From contig NC_021671.1 of the NCBI RefSeq assembly GCF_000247815.1, forward strand, positions 27,251,162 to 27,315,161: a stretch of DNA of 64,000 nucleotides, read 5' to 3'. The stretch's first letter is position 1; each line of letters starts with the position of its first letter. The translations under genes and the position numbers were made by a program. This stretch comes from Ficedula albicollis (lineage: Eukaryota > Chordata > Aves > Passeriformes > Muscicapidae). This document shows positions 35,757 to 47,062 of the stretch, piece by piece. The notes beneath the pieces are model-generated. The model was not told where the DNA came from. It ran no database searches and saw only the letters and a list, made by a program, of their open reading frames with translations.

Positions 35757-36604
35757 ATAGAAGCAGAAGACTACGAAGAGACAGGCAGAAACATTTATTG
35801 GACAGAGGGATGATGAGCCCCGTAGAAATGCTGCTTATCCCAGAAGTCTCTCCCTACTGCACTGAGATTTCTTTTGTAATACTCTTTTTTTTTTTTACTC
35901 ATAGAATGCAGTTTGAGTGTGGTTTTTGGATGCCAAAGGAGTGTGTTGTGTGGAGTATCAATGGAGGAGGCTGGCAGCAGGGGGGCTGCAGGGGGGACAT
36001 TTGTGCTTCAGGTCTGTGTTGTAGCAAACCCTTAAGGGCAGTAATCACTCATTGAGAAAAACACACCAGCCCAAGGAAATGAGTAGTATAAGGTCCCTCT
36101 CATTGCTTTCATTTTTAAAAGGTGTTGAAAAGGAGAGAGAAGGCAATATCAAAATAACAGAGGGCATAGAAATGAATAAGGAAGCAAGAAAGGACAGTTA
36201 TGGAAGGAGAATGAATTAACACAAAAGTGGAAAGGAGGGAAAACATTACTGTAGTCTCTGCATTTGCAAAGCAAGAGTAGTGCTGTGTTAAAGGAATGGA
36301 TGTTATAACAAACTTGGTATAAAAAGAGAGCCTTTCTTGTTTAAAACTGTTCAAAAATGCTTAAGGGGCATATGACAGCCAAAGGTAACATGGCTTTGTG
36401 TTGTCCTGTGTAAAGACAAGAAGGGAAGAAGAGAAACATATCCTTTAGGCTAATGTTGGCAATGGAACATACACATGTACATTGTCCATGGAAGAAATTT
36501 TTTTGACAATTGTGATGTGCAGCCATGAAAGCAATTCAATGGCAGATGGGTCTTCTAGTGAGATCAGTGGGAAGAAACAGCATTCACTGCTCTGAGAGGC
36601 AAGC
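35757..36604. other. Intergenic, no gene recognised
   Basis: Unique sequence with a T-run at about 35,886-35,897 and a short G-rich patch at 35,966-35,997. Confidence 0.5.
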
Positions 36605-36850
36605 TCACAGAATCATAGAATGCCTCAAGTTGGAAGGGACCCATAAAGATCAAGTCCAACTCTCCGCTCCTCATGGGGCTACTTAAAACTAAAACATATG
36701 TCTAAAGCATCCTCTGTAAGCTGTTTGAATTCTGAGTCCACTGGGGGAAGAGGATCCTTTAACACAAGAGTAACAATTGGATGGATGCACCAACAAGCTC
36801 TTTCCAGGTCTGTCCTCCAGCAGCCTCAAAGTCCAGATGATAAGGTTCCC
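36605..36850 (-). mobile_element. CR1 LINE 3' fragment, inverted
   Basis: ACAGAATCATAGAATGCCTC and AAGTTGGAAGGGACCCATAA form the reverse complement of the CR1 3' end. They are followed by AAAGCATCCTCTGTAAGCTG and a GTTTGAATTCTGAGTCCACT stretch matching the adjoining CR1 3' region. The distal limit is uncertain. Confidence 0.85.
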
Positions 36851-37782
36851 TTTGGGATAGCAGCTTTGAGCCCAGACCTGTGCTCCAGAGCCCAGACTGC
36901 ATGTGCAGAGATTAAAAAAATGTTAAGTACAACTGCAAATTTAAATCATCAGTAAAGCTTGTCAATTATCCCTTAAATGTTGAAATTACGGCTCTCCAAA
37001 TCAGTTCCTATTACAGGCCCAGCTCCACCCTGGGTAGCAGGAAAGCTCTGAGCATCTGACATGTGAAAGAGATGTGTAGGAAGACAGCAGTGATCTCCCT
37101 CTGGTTTGATCCTCTCTGTAACTGTGGATAGGCTGTAAGGACAGGAAGGAATGTGGCTGCATCTCACTGAATCAGATAATTAAAACAATCAAAACTGCCA
37201 CAGCCATAAAAGCAGTTCTAGAGACAGTCTGCAGAGATACGCCACAGCATATTAATTTGCAATGACTTGGAAGTTCCCTTTGTTGCTACTGAAATCAAGA
37301 AAATGTTGCTGTTGCAGGATTTTCACTCATTCAGAGACACTAACAAAGTGAAAAAGAAAACTTCCTGTCAATGTCAAGACAGATTACCCAAGATTACACA
37401 ACAATGTCAAACACTCCATGGGATTATCAGCAATGCAGGGTCTTCCCCTCTAACAGAGACTGATGATTCCCTCCAGACAGGAGGAGCACAGAGGCTGCAG
37501 GTATGTACGAAAACACCATATTTCAGTCTCTGTGGCAGTCTCTGATTTCAGATTGCTTGGGGTACTGTTGGCTTCAGTAGTTGTTTCAGTGAAGGAGAAA
37601 AGAGCTGATCCCCTCCCCACCACACATAATTCTTTTTTAGGTGGTTGATATTAGCAATTAAGTGCTAGCAGCCACAAGATTCACCACTGAACTCTGGAGT
37701 ACAGCATTAGCTGGTAACAATACTGAGATCTTTGATGTAATTTTATTTTAATTGGCCTCTTAATTCAGAACAGGGAGTATCA
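36851..37782. other. Intergenic, no gene recognised
   Basis: Unique sequence. Small frames at 37267-37648 lack domains. Confidence 0.5.
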
Positions 37783-37845
37783 TAGAATTGAAAAGGATGG
37801 AAAAGACCTCTCAGACCATTGGGTTCAACTGTTGTCCTTTTCTGA
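37783..37845 (-). mobile_element. CR1 LINE 3' terminal scrap, inverted
   Basis: ATAGAATTGAAAAGGATGGA, AAAGACCTCTCAGACCATTG and GGTTCAACTGTTGTCC correspond to the terminal 60 bases of a CR1 3' end in reverse orientation. No further CR1 sequence follows. Confidence 0.7.
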
Positions 37846-38528
37846 AACATTTTTTTCTTGTATAGAGGAAGAATATTAACTAATATTCTGCCTATGAAAG
37901 AAAAAAATCTAAATCAGAAGAACACAGACAAAACTCAGGAATATAAGCAAAAAAAGGATGTTATTATCACACAAAATACAAATCTCAACAATAGCTGCAG
38001 TCAACTATCCATGACTTCTAAGACAGAAGTCCTAGGGCAGTGGTTTGGATTCAGTGATTTCAGAAGAGCAGTCAGATCATGAGTCACCCTACACTAACTC
38101 AGCACCAGAAGTAAATGATAAAAAGACCAGCATTTCTGTAATTCTACTGTACCCCAAAATCATAAGCAGTTATTGCAAAAACCTGGTTTTATGGTATTGC
38201 AAATACCATAGCTGCTGTTCAGAAATGAAAACTTAAAGGAACCATAGTGCCTGCCTCACAGCAGTGGAGTTGGTAATTTACTGGTCATAATACTAATTTA
38301 GTACAGCCAAATATGCACTAAAGTCAAACAAACTGTTTAGAACAGTCAAATAGACCAGCAGGGTAAGTTTCAGATTATTCTGGGGAAAAATACTGGGCAC
38401 ATTATATTGGAGCTGGGAGGAGGAGAAAGAGTGACTGCCTCAACTACAGAATTTGTGATGTCTTGTCAGCAGATCTTTTCCAAGGGATTGGCAGCCTGCT
38501 AAGAAGTTAATCTACCCCTTTTGATTCA
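37846..38528. other. Intergenic, no gene recognised
   Basis: AT-rich unique sequence. I see nothing in it. Confidence 0.5.
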
Positions 38529-38904
38529 AGGCTTTCTCCTGAGAGTGATATGTCTAATTGCCCAGAAAGAAAATGACATCATGGCTGAATCCCCACCTTT
38601 CTTGCCCTGTGTCCAGTCCCCCCCTGGGACTGTCTCACTGCCTGAACATTACCTCTTCTCCACAGCTCCATTCCTCTCCCACCAGCAAGTGCAACTGCAA
38701 GGCTTTCTCCTGAGAGTGATATGTCTAATTGCCCAGAAAGAAAATGACATCATGGCTGAATCCCCACCTTTCTTGCCCTGTGTCCAGTCCCCCCCTGGGA
38801 CTGTCTCACTGCCTGAACATTGCCTCTTCTCCACTGTCTCACTGCCTGAACATTACCTCTTCTCCACAGCTCCATTCCTCTCCCACCAGCAAGTGCAACT
38901 GAGA
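38529..38904. repeat. Tandem duplication, period 171, with a nested 33-bp duplication in copy 2
   Basis: Copy 1 starts at 38,529 and copy 2 at 38,700 (AAGGCTTTCTCCTGAGAGTG in both). Copy 2 repeats a 33-bp piece (CTGTCTCACTGCCTGAACAT) inside itself. Because 171 is divisible by 3, the plus-strand frame 38521-38952 stays open for 143 codons; this is a by-product and I do not call it a gene. Confidence 0.97.
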
Positions 38905-38984
38905 GGTCTGTGTCCATCCCACCTGGGGGAGGCAGGTCACCCTGCAGGATAACCCACTGGGAAGCACTGCTTCCACTCTCAGCA

Positions 38985-39920
38985 GTGTCTGGATGGCCAG
39001 AGGACAAACCTCTGAGTCTGCACTGGCAGGTTTGAGGCATTGTCCTCATGAGTCAGAGCAGCTTTGCCTGCATGGCCTGGGAGGTGCCTCTGCATCCCAG
39101 GAGCTCAAGCAAAGTAAGGGCAAAGTGCAAAAAAAGTCACAATTGTGGTTCATTTGAGAGCAAATTTAATTAGGGAATTCCACATAACTGTGACTACAGC
39201 AACACCAGAACCAAAGCCTTGTAATGGGCCTGTTTGCTGGAGAGGTCTGCAAACCACCTGCACTCTGAACTGGAGCCTTCTCCTTGCTTACCCTGCTCAA
39301 AAATTAATGTCTTTCTATTGCAAAAGGCAAAACAATTGTCTGAAACATAAGTGTTTTTTTCTAAATTTGTACTTGTGAAACATAATATATGGTTATTTCT
39401 ATTATCTGACATAATGGCTGTTTTGCAAGCAAATCCAGAAACATTCCCTCCTTCAATATCTAGATAGAAATACATAAATATATGCCAGGAATATAAGGAA
39501 AGAGAAATAAAGTAGATCTTGATTACTCAAGATATTTTCTAACATCAGTTTTTCAAAAGAAACTATACTTTCCTTTGACATCACTGGGGTTTTAACCTGA
39601 GTTCTTAGGATATTCATAAGCAGTAAGATCACTCCTGATCTGCTTCTACAGTTCACTTCTGTACAGCAACCACAGAATTTCCCTACTAAATGACTGCTGT
39701 TTGTAATATCAGCCTTGAAAACACACGAAAGAAATCAAAGTACCTAAGGTCCTTATAAATATATCACTGTATTGAAAATTATCATAACTAAATGTTTTAT
39801 ATAAATTATTAGCAAGAACATTTGGTCTGCAGCCAAAACTCCTGGCTATAACCAAAGTGATTTAAAATAGAACAAGTATGTATTAAAAATTGTTTATATT
39901 TTCTTTTTAAAAAAGGAAAC
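38985..39920. repeat. Old dispersed duplicate, left copy (partner at 45.55-46.50 kb)
   Basis: Roughly 70-75% similar by eye to 45,550-46,505 in the same orientation at a steady offset of 6,560-6,580. Anchors: GCAGCTTTGCCTGCAT (39,058), AACTGGAGCCTTCTCCTTGC (39,266), TTCTGTACAGCAACCACAGA (39,656) and CTTTTTAAAAAAGGAAACAA near 39,903. This copy lacks the TTTATT present in its partner. Confidence 0.85.
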
Positions 39921-39949
39921 AACAGAGACTCTGCCCATGTGCCCCAGCC

Positions 39950-40280
39950 AGCTTCTAGTCATTTCAAGCAAAACCCAATTATGATGCCTGGAAAGGCAGA
40001 GCTGAAACAGAGACTAGGCAAAGCAAAAGGAATAAAGTAGGTATTTATTGAAAGGATTCACTTTGGGCAGTGCAAAAGCCCAGCCAAGGCTACACCCAAA
40101 TCAAATCCAAGATCGATCCCCATCGATTACAGTCTAATTATTGCAAGAAGCTGTCCTAAAATTTGACCCAAGATTTCCCAAGGAGGGAGATGTGTAACAT
40201 TTCGACCCATCCAGGCAGCAAATTTCTTACAGATTTAAAGCTCCAATGCCAAAGGCTAGGATCACCACAGCCTCCAGAAA
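39950..40280 (-). mobile_element. Probable ERV LTR fragment, inverted
   Basis: On the minus strand the stretch reads CAATAAATACCTACTTTATT and then TTTTGCTTTGCCTAGTCTCT and GCTCTGCCTTTCC. This resembles the poly(A)-signal and R/U5 part of an avian LTR, preceded on that strand by GCACTGCCCAAAGTGAATCC. Subfamily and ends are unclear, and I see no terminal repeat or target duplication. Confidence 0.4.
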
Positions 40281-40740
40281 AGGTCACCAGCATTTTTTAT
40301 TGGGGGACACTGTTACCTTTTCCATTAGACCTCAACATGAAGGGAGCTCCTTTTGACAATGCAGCTGCTCATTTAGTGAGGCCACATCTTAGAGAGATGG
40401 AAAGTGGAATTCTTATTGATAGAAAAGGCTACAATATAATTAAAAATACACTGCTGTTTCAAGTCACAACCTTGTCTTGAAAAAACACAGTCTATGAACA
40501 GCACACATTATTACTTTGTCTGTACTTTGAATCAGAATTCATAATTCAAATAAAAACCAAAGTATCCCAGATTATGAGGCCACAGCTGAAAACTCACCAT
40601 TTGCAATTCTCCACTGTCCTCTAAAGGCTGCTTCAGGAATTTCAGTCTCTGAGTTTGAAAAGTAAACTCTCTATGCACGTACTGGAGCACAAGTCAGTGG
40701 GTCCAAGAAATGTGAGAGGTTTATGAAGAGCTTCAGCTGG
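40281..40740. other. Intergenic, no gene recognised
   Basis: Unique sequence. I see nothing in it. Confidence 0.5.
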
Positions 40741-40815
40741 AGCTCTGCAAGCTGCTGCAAAAGGTTGGTCTGAGCAGAAGCTCTGCAAGCTGCTGCAAAA
40801 GGTTGGTCTGGGCAG
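40741..40815. repeat. Tandem duplication, period 38
   Basis: Two copies of AGCTCTGCAAGCTGCTGCAA...GGTTGGTCTG at 40,741 and 40,779, with one difference (TGAGCAG versus TGGGCAG). Confidence 0.95.
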
Positions 40816-43310
40816 GGACACAGAGTGACCATGTCTGTGACACGTGTGACACTGCACTGGCAGCACCACTGGCTCTGCCAAGCTGTGGCATCAGCAGGAT
40901 TTCTGTTCTTCTGCATCCTGATACAGTTCGTTCTGCTGCTGAGCTTTGGAAGCCCCTCAGCATGGACAGGTGCCTGCTACAAGTAATAATGTGCATCCAA
41001 ATCAGCTTGACAAAACTGAACCAAAAAATTTGGTCTTGTTTGGTGCCTTCCTACCCCTTTAAAGGTGACTTTGAGGAGTTCTTTATTTATAAAGAAGAAA
41101 GGTCAAGCACAAAATAAGCCAGCAGTTACACACCTGTCAATTAAGAAACCATCTAGTTCAAGCCACAAGCAGCTGTAAACCTTCTGTAAACAGCTGTAAA
41201 CTTCTTCTGCACAGCTGTTTCTTCTGAGTCACAGTATTGCCTTTTTACAGTCTTAATCAAGGAAGTGGTAGCATTTATTATTTTATTTTGCTTCCTGGCT
41301 ACCATCCATTTTTTTTTTTGTAATTATTTCCTGTTCTGTTACTAATGTCTGTTTTGATCTTTTCATTTGAAGGAGCTTTCTTTAGATTTCCAGAACATTT
41401 TGCCTGTGAAATACTGGAAGCATGTTCTAACTCTGGGACAAGTCTGGATCTGATTCTGGTTTTGCCTTAAGCTTTAGTCATGTTAATAAAGTTGCAATGA
41501 GTGGATATTATGCTTTTCTCATTTATCAAAAATCGCCTTCACCCCACATTTTATGTTCTGTTTATGCTTCCTCTTCACCACTAAATGGCGCAATTTCACT
41601 TCTCTCCGTCTGATGCTTCGAGCGCTTGTTTTCTAGAGAACTTTAGTTTCTTCCTTTTCAAGCCATCATAATGTGCTCCATATCTTATTTTTACACACCA
41701 AGTTGTTAAAGGAAATCTCCCGGTTGCCTTTTTAGTTACTGTTAAAAACCTGTCTGTAATTTCTCTCTGTTTCTTTATGCTCTTCAGCAGGTTCATCAAA
41801 AGCAAGAGGTAAAACTCAGTACAAATTCCCTCATTTAAGGAGTGATTGCAGTGCCTTCTTAGAAAGCAAGGCAGAAGACTGCTCTTTACCTCCCTCTTGG
41901 TAATTTTTAGAAAAACTTTAAAGGGTGATTAAGTGGCCTTGAGCAGCTTTGGGAATGTTCCCACTGTAGAAGTGAGAGGCATCCTAGATGCCTAACTACC
42001 TTGTTCTTGTAGCAAGTAACTCAAATGTAAATAATTCATTTTCATTTTCTGTGGCACTGGAAGAATTCATACACAGGGTAATCACCTTGAGACAGCTTTT
42101 TCCTATCATATCTTTTAATATTCAGACTGATGGTAACAACCACTCCAATTGCATTTTCTATACCTCAATGTTTAGCTAACTTAATTACTGTTGTGATAAC
42201 TTCTGAAGGAAAACATTTAACATAATTTGCTCCACAAAGAAATAAAGTAAATTAACTGTGCAGCAATAGAAATTCACCTCCTACACTCCCCAGATTTTTC
42301 TTGGTGTGTTTTCCTTTCTCTACTATTACCTGAGCATCTCTTTGGCCACCATTTGATGCCTTTCAGGATTCCTGCTCTCTTCTCTGCCCTTCTCTCCTTT
42401 TGTGAATGAATATCCACCAGTTTGGCTTCTTTAACTCTCCTGACCTCTGTGCCCTCTCTGACCTCATACACTCCTGGGCAACTTTGGCTTTCACCTGCAC
42501 TTGAGGCTCTATTTCCATGGCACTCAGATTTTAATCCAATGATGTTATGAAAGAATGTACAATACTGGGTCATCAGAGTGTATTAGCCAAATGCTAACTT
42601 TGGAACAAAAAGAAAGAAAACAAATACTGACTGAGGTACCTTTGCTGTTCTTCTGGTGAAAGAGAATAAGCACCAAGTTAATCCTTATGAGTGATTTTCA
42701 CACCTTAAGGGCTGCATTGCACCAAGGTAATAAAAATAGTTAAAATGCTACATCAGGGAGTTTGTTAATTTAGGGAGTCTGAGTGGTTCATACTTTAAAG
42801 CCATGGTATTCCTTGTCAACATAAAAATAACATGCAAGCCCTCAGAGTGATATATGTTAAATCAATGGCAGCAGAAACTTTTCACTCTGAACAACTTCAG
42901 ATTGAGAGTATTCTACTTGTAATTGCTTCTTATTCTCCTTGGTATTGTAAGTAATTTTGTTTTGTTAAATAGGGTAGAGCAGGCAATGGTTACAATGTCC
43001 TTGTAGAAACCAGAAAGAATTATTTCCTCTGGCTTCTGAAACAGCAGGTTCTTGTACCTGTCCCTGCCATTATTTGCACATGTTGTGCAGCTCTCCCAAC
43101 TTTTCCTCTCCCCAGTTAGCAGAATCTTACTAGAAGCTAAAGTGGCATTTTAGATTTCAAGTAATCAACAGATGATTTTCAAATTTAATGAGGCACTTTG
43201 GAGAAGTCTCTGAGCACCCTTATGGGAGTGTGAAATACATTCTGTCATCTCTGAGGCTGCTCATTCAGGTGAAAATTGAAATGAGTACAAATGTGCACAG
43301 CTATGGCCAG
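40816..43310. other. Intergenic, no gene recognised; one CpG-retaining block
   Basis: At about 41,575-41,810 the sequence keeps several CpGs (AAATGGCGCAATTTC, CTTCGAGCGCTTGTT, TCTCCCGGTTGCC) in an AT-rich region. It carries a minus-strand frame of 69 codons rich in lysine and arginine that I cannot assign. It could be a conserved element. The remainder is plain AT-rich sequence. Confidence 0.4.
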
Positions 43311-43455
43311 CATTAGGAAACATTCATGCAAGATCACAAAGTCAAGAAGTTTAAAATAAATTTTCTGTCCAAATACCTCACTTTCATTAGGAAACATTCA
43401 TGCAAGATCACAAAGTCTAGAAGTTTAAAATACATTTTCTGTCCAAATACCTCCC
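43311..43455. repeat. Tandem duplication, period 74
   Basis: Copies at 43,311-43,384 and 43,385-43,455, starting CATTAGGAAACATTCATGCA. About three substitutions separate them (GTCAAGAAG/GTCTAGAAG, AATAAAT/AATACAT, CCTCACT/CCTCCCT). Confidence 0.97.
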
Positions 43456-44901
43456 TTTTCCCCAATCATTTATTACCTTTCAACTCCTAGTGTGTTTAAA
43501 AAGTTACATACGTATTTAAAGAGTGTTCTCAATACTGAAAGTCATTGTCAGATGTAGCATACCAGAAGTTACAGCTCCTCATTGACCAATGGTAATTTGC
43601 CATTCTTTATAAGAATGCTATTTTAAAAGGTTGAAAAGGTTCTTGTCCAAAACATGAACATCTTACATACATAAGATAGAAGGAAGGAGTTAAGAGGAAG
43701 ATGAAACCCTTCCATAACTAATTTTAACAAAACAAGTCACGTAGATTTAGGCTTTTTAAATAAATAGTATGCTCCTGTGTAAGGCTGAGAGACCTTGGCA
43801 TTTATTCACTGCATCTGGTAGAAGAGGAGAAAATACACAGGGCCTTGACTGAATAGAATCACTTAAACAAAACTGGATTATGATTATATTCCGTCCTTGA
43901 TCTCCTACCCTAAGCTTATAACTAGTTCACTGGAAAATACATTATATCATGAGCTTCTGCATGTCCTAGTGGATGCTTCTAAAATACTAAACTGCATCAT
44001 ACTGTATCCTGGTGCAGTCGAGCTGTTGGACTTTACAAAGAGAGATTAAACTTTCAGGGGTTGTTTTTTTTTCTTCTTCAGAGCTCATATTGGTTAATAT
44101 TCCACTTCAGTTACCAGAACAATATAAGTAGTTTAAAAAGAAGAAGATATTATCCAGCTCTTTTCCTTTTAAAGCATTTATGATACTGGTAGCACCACAC
44201 GGGCAGCCTTTCATCCAGAAGAGTGTTGCATATTGTATGACACCCTGAGTTGGGTGGTAGTTTTATTCTTGGTTTCTGTATTTCTACTTTTACTGCACTT
44301 TCTCCAAAACTTCTTTAAGCCTTGGCAACCCTGAAAAGGAAGGGGCCAAGTGTGCAGGCTCAGTTAGCAATGGCCCTGGGACAGGATATAGTGAGGAGGA
44401 GCTGGGCTTGTTCCAGCCTAGACACAATGGCTGTATTTGTATTTTCAGACAGTGTAACTCTAAGAAAAAAACCCTGAAGTTACCGGTCAGAAGTGTGCAT
44501 TAAAAAACAAAGAACATCCTTGTATAGTAAATGTGTTGCTCAGAATTATTCTTTAACATTGACTGCAGTATATAACTTTAGTGTTGAAAAAGAGAGGTGA
44601 AAGTCTCACATTTCTCCTTAGAAATGTACCTTAGTGGCGCTGCTGCCACCCACTACAAGGAAAGCTACTTGTGCAGTCACAGCAGCATGAGCCTGTCACT
44701 ATGTGCATTTATGTAGAATTCAATATTGGTCTTTGGGCACAAATGAAATATTGTCAACAGAGGTGAGGTCATCACAAGAAAACCCATGCAAATTGAAATA
44801 AACATACCAGCTGCCAGGTTAGATGGCAAGAGCCTTTTTTGTGTCCACCCACAAAAAAGTATGGGGACAACGGTAGGTCCCTATTGGTCCCCTCAGCCTG
44901 G
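43456..44901. other. Intergenic, no gene recognised
   Basis: AT-rich unique sequence. A short patch with GGCGCTGCTGCCACCCACTA at about 44,635-44,655 stands out slightly. Confidence 0.5.
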
Positions 44902-45080
44902 CAGTCAGAGCAACTCCTGCAGCAGAGAAGGCTTTTCCCAGATCAACAGGTTGCCGTAGAATCCCCTCAAAACGATCATTCCCAGCATGGCCAGTCAGAG
45001 CAACTCCTGCAGCAGAGAAGGCTTTTCCCAGATCAACAGGTTGCCGTAGAATCCCTTCAAAATGATCATTCCCAGCATGG
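44902..45080. repeat. Tandem duplication, period 90, in frame
   Basis: Copies at 44,902-44,991 and 44,992-45,080, starting CAGTCAGAGCAACTCCTGCA, with two C/T differences (CCCCTCAAAACG versus CCCTTCAAAATG). The 90-bp period keeps the frame 44839-45279 open for 146 codons (unit QSEQLLQQRRLFPDQQVAVE plus ten residues). I recognise no family and do not call it a gene. Confidence 0.97.
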
Positions 45081-45549
45081 ACACTACTGTGAGTTTCCTG
45101 GGTACTGCTGGATTCATTTTAGTAGCAAAGAGAATTTAACCTTCCTCTGGAACTCATCCTCTAGTTCCAACAGTGGTGCTGCCTCTCGGGCCTTTGATTT
45201 GTCTAGTGATGTGATCATGCAACACATCTCTCAACCCAATGGCCAAAAGAGCGCTCGTGCAGCTAAGTTTTTTTCCTAAATTTTGGTCAAAACACAAAAT
45301 GTGTTTTTCCAGACTTTACAACAATATGCTCCCACCACACTGGCAGAAGTTGAGTTACTCTTGTCCATCAATGATCTATGACCTCATGATGCCAAGCTCA
45401 GCATCTTCAGCTTTCTCTTGGCCCCATCCTTGCTCACAGCTGAAATGCTGCCTGCACACTACACCCAGCGACAGCACCTGCACCAGCAGGGGACAGTGTG
45501 AAAAGCTTTGTTTTAACAAAAGCAAGGATTCCAAGGCCTGCATAACAGG

Positions 45550-46505
45550 AATCCTGGTGTCCAGAGAGGAAACCAGCTAGTCCAGGGCTGCAAGGCAGCT
45601 CATGGTCCCCATGATGACTCACAGCAGCTTCACCTGCATTGCCTGGCAGGTGCCTCAGACTCCCAAGGGTTCAAGCAGAATAAGGGCAAAGGGAAAAAAG
45701 GCCCCAGACCTGCTTGATCTGAGGGCAATTGTTAATTAATGAACTGCTCACAACTCTCAGTGCAGGTAAGACTAGGACCAAAATCCTGCAATGGGAAGGG
45801 TTCTATAAATCAATATGCTTCTAACTGGAAGCTTCTCCTTTCTTAACCTGTGTAAAAAGCATACATTTTCCATTACAAAAAGCAACACGCTTGTGTGAAA
45901 GATAATTGTGTTTTTATTTTTCTAAGCTCGCACTTGTGGAACATAATAAATGACCTGATATAATGACAACTTTGCAAAAGAAGAATCCCCCTCTCCCCAA
46001 CATCTGGACAGCAATATATAAATATTTACAATGAAAAAAATAGGAAAGAGAAGAGAATGAAGTCATCATTAGCCAAGTCAGTTTGTTTCTACATATCTGA
46101 TTTTGAATATTAAGTATTCAAGTTTAACCAACACTTTCCTTCAGTACTGAGGCTTTAAGCTCATTTTTAGACCTTATGTGCAACAGATACACTCCTGACT
46201 CTGCTTTTATAGTTTGCTCCTGTACAGTAACCATAGAATTTCCCCACTAAATTTGTATTCCAGGATTTTAACTTTGAAAACAACAAAAAAATTAAATATA
46301 ACTTTATGTCTCCTGATACAAAGTTTCTCACACATCAAACACATCACAACACTGAAAACCAGCATAATGAAATGCTGTATAGCTTCTTAACAAGGACAAT
46401 AGGTCTGGGTCCTGATCTGTTGGCTTTAACAAAAGCTCTTTTCAAATAGAACAAGTACATATAGAAAAAATAACCTTCTTATTTGCTTTTTAAAAAAGGA
46501 AATGG
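45550..46505. repeat. Old dispersed duplicate, right copy, overlapping the TUBGCP3 3' UTR
   Basis: Partner of 38,985-39,920. Anchors: GCAGCTTCACCTGCAT (45,624), AACTGGAAGCTTCTCCTTTC (near 45,824), CTCCTGTACAGTAACCATAG (near 46,216) and CTTTTTAAAAAAGGAAATGG (near 46,487). It contains the predicted TUBGCP3 poly(A) signal, and so spans the distal 3' UTR and about 350 bp of downstream flank. Confidence 0.85.
45913..45918 (-). other. Candidate TUBGCP3 poly(A) signal AATAAA
   Basis: The plus strand reads TTTATT, so the minus strand reads AATAAA, the only exact hexamer I found between the stop and 45.7 kb. About 20-40 bases downstream on the minus strand is a GT/T-rich stretch (AAGCGTGTTGCTTTTTGT) as expected for a downstream element. 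The duplicate copy near 39.35 kb has lost the hexamer. Confidence 0.5.
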
Positions 46506-46826
46506 TGCCTTCTATAAACAAAAGAACATGTGACTTCTTTTGACACAGATGTAAGTTACAGTGGAAAAAGCTCAGAAAGCTTCAAATAAACCTGACATTT
46601 TTAAAAGGATGATTTAACAAGTTGATTGGATGAGGTTCACTCAGCCCATACAGTCTGGTAATTCTAGAAACATCGGTGTAAAAAACCCTGCTTTTTTTGC
46701 TTTCTGCCCTCCAGCGTCACACAGCCACGGAGTGAGAACATGCTGCCTGCAGCAATGGGGACAGCGATCACACAGCCTGGCAGCGCCGTGTCCCACGATG
46801 GCGGCGTGCAGCGCGAGATGCCCGCT

Positions 46827-46902
46827 GTCCCTGCAGCTGCCTGGTGTCCCTGCAGCTGCCCGGCGTCCCTGCAGCTGCCCGGCGTCCCTGCAGCTGCCCG
46901 CT
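46827..46902. repeat. 19-bp GC-rich minisatellite, 4 copies, next to the TUBGCP3 stop
   Basis: Four head-to-tail copies of a unit like GTCCCTGCAGCTGCCCGGC start at 46,827, 46,846, 46,865 and 46,884. The copies differ by one or two bases, mainly at the 3' end of the unit. One base separates the array from the stop codon. Each unit holds a PstI-like CTGCAG and an overlapping CAGCTG palindrome. Confidence 0.95.
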
Positions 46903-46903
46903 G

Positions 46904-47062
46904 TCACATGCGGGAGCTGCGCCTGCCCCGCGCGCCCAGCGACACGCGCAGCCGCGGCTCTCGCGCCTTGTAGTGCTCGTTGAAGTCCAGCCTGAAGCTC
47001 AGGAACCGCAGGCTCTCGTCAGAACTGGTCGTCAGCAGGACCAAGAACTGCTGGACAATTCC
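46904..47062 (-). CDS. TUBGCP3: TUBGCP3 last coding exon with stop codon
   Basis: 159 bp: [20 protein letters not shown], then [20 protein letters not shown], then [12 protein letters not shown] and TGA. Acceptor CCCCTTAG. The exon turns steeply GC-rich toward its 3' end, unlike the AT-rich introns. The basic tail is similar to the mammalian tail apart from the last residues. The stop is followed after one base by a 19-bp minisatellite. Confidence 0.97.
   Translation of the reverse strand, partial: GIVQQFLVLLTTSSDESLRFLSFRLDFNEHYKAREPRLRVSLGARGRRSSRM

Larger units (their letters stand above)
45895..46903 (-). other. TUBGCP3: Predicted TUBGCP3 3' untranslated region
   Basis: The interval runs from the stop codon to the best poly(A) site. 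Its first 80 bp are the GC-rich minisatellite; the rest is AT-rich with no further splice structure that I see. Its distal half is homologous to a second copy 6.57 kb away at about 39.3-39.9 kb. The UTR length is an inference from the poly(A) signal alone. Confidence 0.5.
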
